Shown: positions 23,455 to 25,409 of the stretch, piece after piece
Layout: each line of letters begins with the position of its first letter
Position numbering within the stretch: the first letter of the stretch is position 1
Assembly: GCA_002347085.1 (NCBI GenBank)
Contig: DDWW01000022.1
Coordinates: forward strand, 1-25,409
Source: Desulfobulbaceae bacterium UBA2276
GTDB taxonomy: Bacteria > Desulfobacterota > Desulfobulbia > Desulfobulbales > Desulfocapsaceae
Direction: 5' to 3'
DNA length: 25,409 nucleotides
The notes under the pieces: generated by a model
Databases searched by the model: none
What the model saw: only the letters and a program-made list of their open reading frames with translations
What the model was told of the DNA's origin: nothing
Position numbers and translations under genes: made by a program

Positions 23455-24312
23455 TCAGACTTCAAACAACCTGGCATTATCTATCAGACGGACTCGCCGG
23501 TTAATCATAACCGCCATGATCAACCGGCTATTTTCATTTACTGTTTCACAGCGTTCAAGGGTATCAGCATCAACAATTTCCACATAATCAACAGAGCAGC
23601 CCGGAACCTGACTGATATTTTTCCGGACCTCAGCACATAAAATTGCTGACGAGAGGGGAGCAAGCGCAGCCCGCACCCTCTCTTGGGCAAAAAGAATCGC
23701 CCTATAAAGACAAAGCGCCTGTTCCTGCTCATCTTCCCGCAAATAACTGTTGCGTGAACTCATAGCCAGACCACTTGCCTCCCGCACCGTGGGATGAGCA
23801 ACGATCTCGATGTGCAGGTCCAGATCACGGGCCATGCGTTTGATCACGGCTAATTGCTGGAAATCTTTTTCCCCGAACAGGGCCAGATGGGGCTGGACCT
23901 GTTGAAACAGTTTCATGACCACGGTGCAGACCCCGTCAAAATGACCGGGCCGACTGGCCCCGCATAACCCTCGGCCCAGCTCCGCTACCCTGATCGAGGT
24001 TTGAAATCCGGCTGGATACATCGCTGTTGCCGTTGGGGCATACAGGAGATCAACCTCAACGCCCGCAGCTAAGGCCATATCTCTTTGCAGATCACGCGGA
24101 TAGGCGGCCAAGTCTTCGCTCGGGCCAAACTGGATCGGGTTGACGAAAAGACTTACCACCACCTTGTCAGCCACCTGGCGGGCCTGACGCATCAAGGCCA
24201 GATGCCCGGCATGAAACCAACCCATAGTCGGCACCAGGGCAATTTTCTGTCTCTGTCCCCGCCAACTGCTTACTAAAGCACTTAGCTCCAGCGGTTCCTG
24301 AATCAGCTCCAT
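23455..24312 (-). CDS. panC: Pantothenate synthetase
   Basis: PanC joins pantoate and beta-alanine using ATP, through a pantoyl-adenylate. It belongs to the HIGH nucleotidyltransferase group: PTMGWFHAGHLALM at residues 28-41 holds the HxGH motif, VVVSLFVNPIQFGPSEDL binds pantoate, FGEKDFQQL is present, and SGLAMSSRNSYL is the KMSKS-like loop. The family usually reads PTMGALHEGH; the WFHAGH variant keeps both catalytic histidines. The protein is 285 residues, the full family length. It starts eight bases after the TPR gene and is followed by panD, so the three are probably one operon. Confidence 0.96.
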   Translation of the reverse strand: MELIQEPLELSALVSSWRGQRQKIALVPTMGWFHAGHLALMRQARQVADKVVVSLFVNPIQFGPSEDLAAYPRDLQRDMALAAGVEVDLLYAPTATAMYPAGFQTSIRVAELGRGLCGASRPGHFDGVCTVVMKLFQQVQPHLALFGEKDFQQLAVIKRMARDLDLHIEIVAHPTVREASGLAMSSRNSYLREDEQEQALCLYRAILFAQERVRAALAPLSSAILCAEVRKNISQVPGCSVDYVEIVDADTLERCETVNENSRLIMAVMINRRVRLIDNARLFEV

Positions 24313-24320
24313 TATCTGGA

Positions 24321-25016
24321 CTACTGCATGGCCTTGAGCCTTATAATTTTCTCATCAAGTGCTATCTTGGCCGGATCATTCTGATTCTGACCGGTAAAGG
24401 TCGCCAGATATTCCTCGCATACGGCCAAGGCCTGTTGCACATTTCCTTGTGACTCTTCTATGCGGACCAGTCCGGCAAACCCTTCTCCCTGATACCCTTC
24501 AATCTTCCGCAGGGCCTTATATTCAACGGTTGCGGCCTCGAAATCGCCGGCATTCTCATGGGCCTGAGCCAGGGCAAAGGTCAACAGGGCAAAAAGAGGA
24601 TCAGACCCTCGTATCTTTTTCCTCACGGCCTCGTAGAGTTCGGCGGCCTGCTTAAAGTTGGCACCCCGCATCAACTCATGCGCAAGTTCGATATTGGCCC
24701 AGTGAGCCGCAGGCGTTCCTGAAAAATCAGCAACCACAGCAGTCAGGGCTTTATATTTTTCCGGCTCTACTTCCCGCATGGCTGCCGCCAACGCGGCCGA
24801 TCCCTTCTGGAGCCGGTTAGAGCGATACGAACTGTACATGATCAAGGTCATAACCAGCACGCCCACAACGACAGTCCCAATCTGCAGATTTTTTTTATTT
24901 TTTTTGATAAACCGGATAACCGCCGGCGGCAGGTTCAAATGCTCAAGCAGGCCACTCCCTTCGTTATGAGAAAGCTCCTGAATATGCTGTTTGTCAAAGG
25001 CGCTCTGTTCTACCAT
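24321..25016 (-). CDS. Membrane-anchored TPR protein, YfgM-like
   Basis: A 231-residue protein with one membrane helix at about residues 45-65 (IGTVVVGVLVMTLIMYSSY), preceded by a charged cytoplasmic N-terminus, followed by helical repeats of the tetratricopeptide type (AHWANIELAHELMRG, LLTFALAQAHENAGDFEAA, GLVRIEESQGNVQQAL). This layout matches the YfgM/TPR_21 group, inner-membrane proteins with a periplasmic TPR domain linked to secretion and chaperones; the exact role is unknown. ATG 25016 is chosen because GGGAGG stands six bases upstream; an in-frame ATG at 25061 has no such site. It is the first gene of the likely TPR-panC-panD operon. Confidence 0.85.
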   Translation of the reverse strand: MVEQSAFDKQHIQELSHNEGSGLLEHLNLPPAVIRFIKKNKKNLQIGTVVVGVLVMTLIMYSSYRSNRLQKGSAALAAAMREVEPEKYKALTAVVADFSGTPAAHWANIELAHELMRGANFKQAAELYEAVRKKIRGSDPLFALLTFALAQAHENAGDFEAATVEYKALRKIEGYQGEGFAGLVRIEESQGNVQQALAVCEEYLATFTGQNQNDPAKIALDEKIIRLKAMQ

Positions 25017-25281
25017 CCCAACCTCCCTCTTGCTTTTTGCTTTACCTTTCCCTGCAAACATTTTAAGAACCGTTACTGTGTCATTCTCAAAGAACTACTC
25101 TCTTTCTGATTATTTTCTCACAGTTCTTTGTGCCACTTTTGCTCTTCAAGGGAAGATATCATTATCCGCCATTCTTCTATCCCAATGGCGGAGGTTTGAA
25201 TTTCTGAATATGAATTTTTCTATTTACTCGATAGTGTGCGTCATGTCCATTCCCAAACTATTCCTGATCTAATTTTACCAA
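25017..25281. other. Divergent intergenic region before xseA
   Basis: No gene is supported. On the minus strand TTGAGA (25090-25085) and TAAAAT (25065-25060) with a 19-base spacer are a possible promoter for the TPR-panC-panD operon. TCCGCCATT (25165-25173) and AATGGCGGA (25184-25192) form a perfect 9-bp inverted repeat with a 10-base loop and no T-run, possibly an operator. GAACCGTTAC at 25068 faintly resembles the start of the dispersed element. Confidence 0.4.
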
Positions 25282-25409
25282 ATGGATTTTTTAACCTCAT
25301 CACCCTCAGGGACAACAATCTTTACCGTCTCTCAGATCAGCGGCTCGATCAAGAACCTGCTTGAGGGCGAGTTTCGCTTTATCAGGGTGAGCGGCGAGAT
25401 CTCCAACCT
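25282..25409 (+). CDS. xseA: Exodeoxyribonuclease VII large subunit, N-terminus (runs off window)
   Basis: Only the first 42 residues are present: MDFLTSSPSGTTIFTVSQIS continuing to a RVSGEISN segment. This is the OB-fold start of the large subunit of exonuclease VII, which degrades single-stranded DNA from both ends together with XseB; the TVSQxxxxIKxLLE...VxGEISN pattern is characteristic. The ATG at 25282 fits the family start, though no ribosome binding site is visible. The gene is transcribed away from the TPR-panC-panD operon. Confidence 0.85.
   Translation, partial: MDFLTSSPSGTTIFTVSQISGSIKNLLEGEFRFIRVSGEISN

Overview
The window looks like chromosomal DNA from an anaerobic delta-type proteobacterium, probably Desulfobacterota close to the Desulfobulbales. 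This is inferred from gene content: a large multiheme c-type cytochrome, an FmdE-type zinc protein, LL-diaminopimelate aminotransferase (DapL), a GGDEF regulator and moderate GC. No rRNA or tRNA was seen that would settle the taxonomy. Most genes are core metabolism and DNA repair, but the intergenic DNA is unusually rich in repeats and palindromes.

Layout. 1-1.7 kb: 3' part of a 12-heme secreted cytochrome, closed by a good terminator. 2.1-7.1 kb: sbcD and sbcC with overlapping stop and start. 7.3-8.1 kb: a lone integron-type gene cassette with a textbook attC site, carrying one hypothetical (possibly HEPN/AbiU2-like) gene and no integrase. 8.3-10.6 kb: an FmdE-domain protein, then a fused HisH-HisF whose cyclase half reads like the eukaryotic HIS7/HISN4 enzyme. 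10.7-14.4 kb (minus): a membrane diguanylate cyclase and aminopeptidase N. 14.7-16.9 kb: dapL (+) and ispH (-), convergent onto a large inverted heptamer repeat. 17.2-18.4 kb: iron-dependent alcohol dehydrogenase with a strong terminator. 18.5-21.0 kb (minus): ugd and galE, nucleotide-sugar supply for surface polysaccharide. 21.3 kb: a small SleB-like hydrolase. 21.7-25.0 kb (minus): a sugar aminotransferase (KdnA-like), panD, panC and a TPR membrane protein; the last three form a TPR-panC-panD operon. At 25.28 kb the start of xseA points the other way.

Two repeat systems link otherwise unrelated genes. (1) A GAATTAC heptamer array supplies or overlaps the stop codons of sbcC, fmdE, dapL and ispH. 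(2) A dispersed element of about 105 bp (copies at 14.5, 17.1, 19.6 and 21.1 kb, with degenerate copies near 14.4 and 22.9 kb) has three arms that allow two mutually exclusive pairings. The copies lie in leaders or intercistronic gaps of dapL, the alcohol dehydrogenase, galE, ugd and probably pepN and the aminotransferase. With the integron cassette and the eukaryote-type HisHF, these are the most interesting points in the window.
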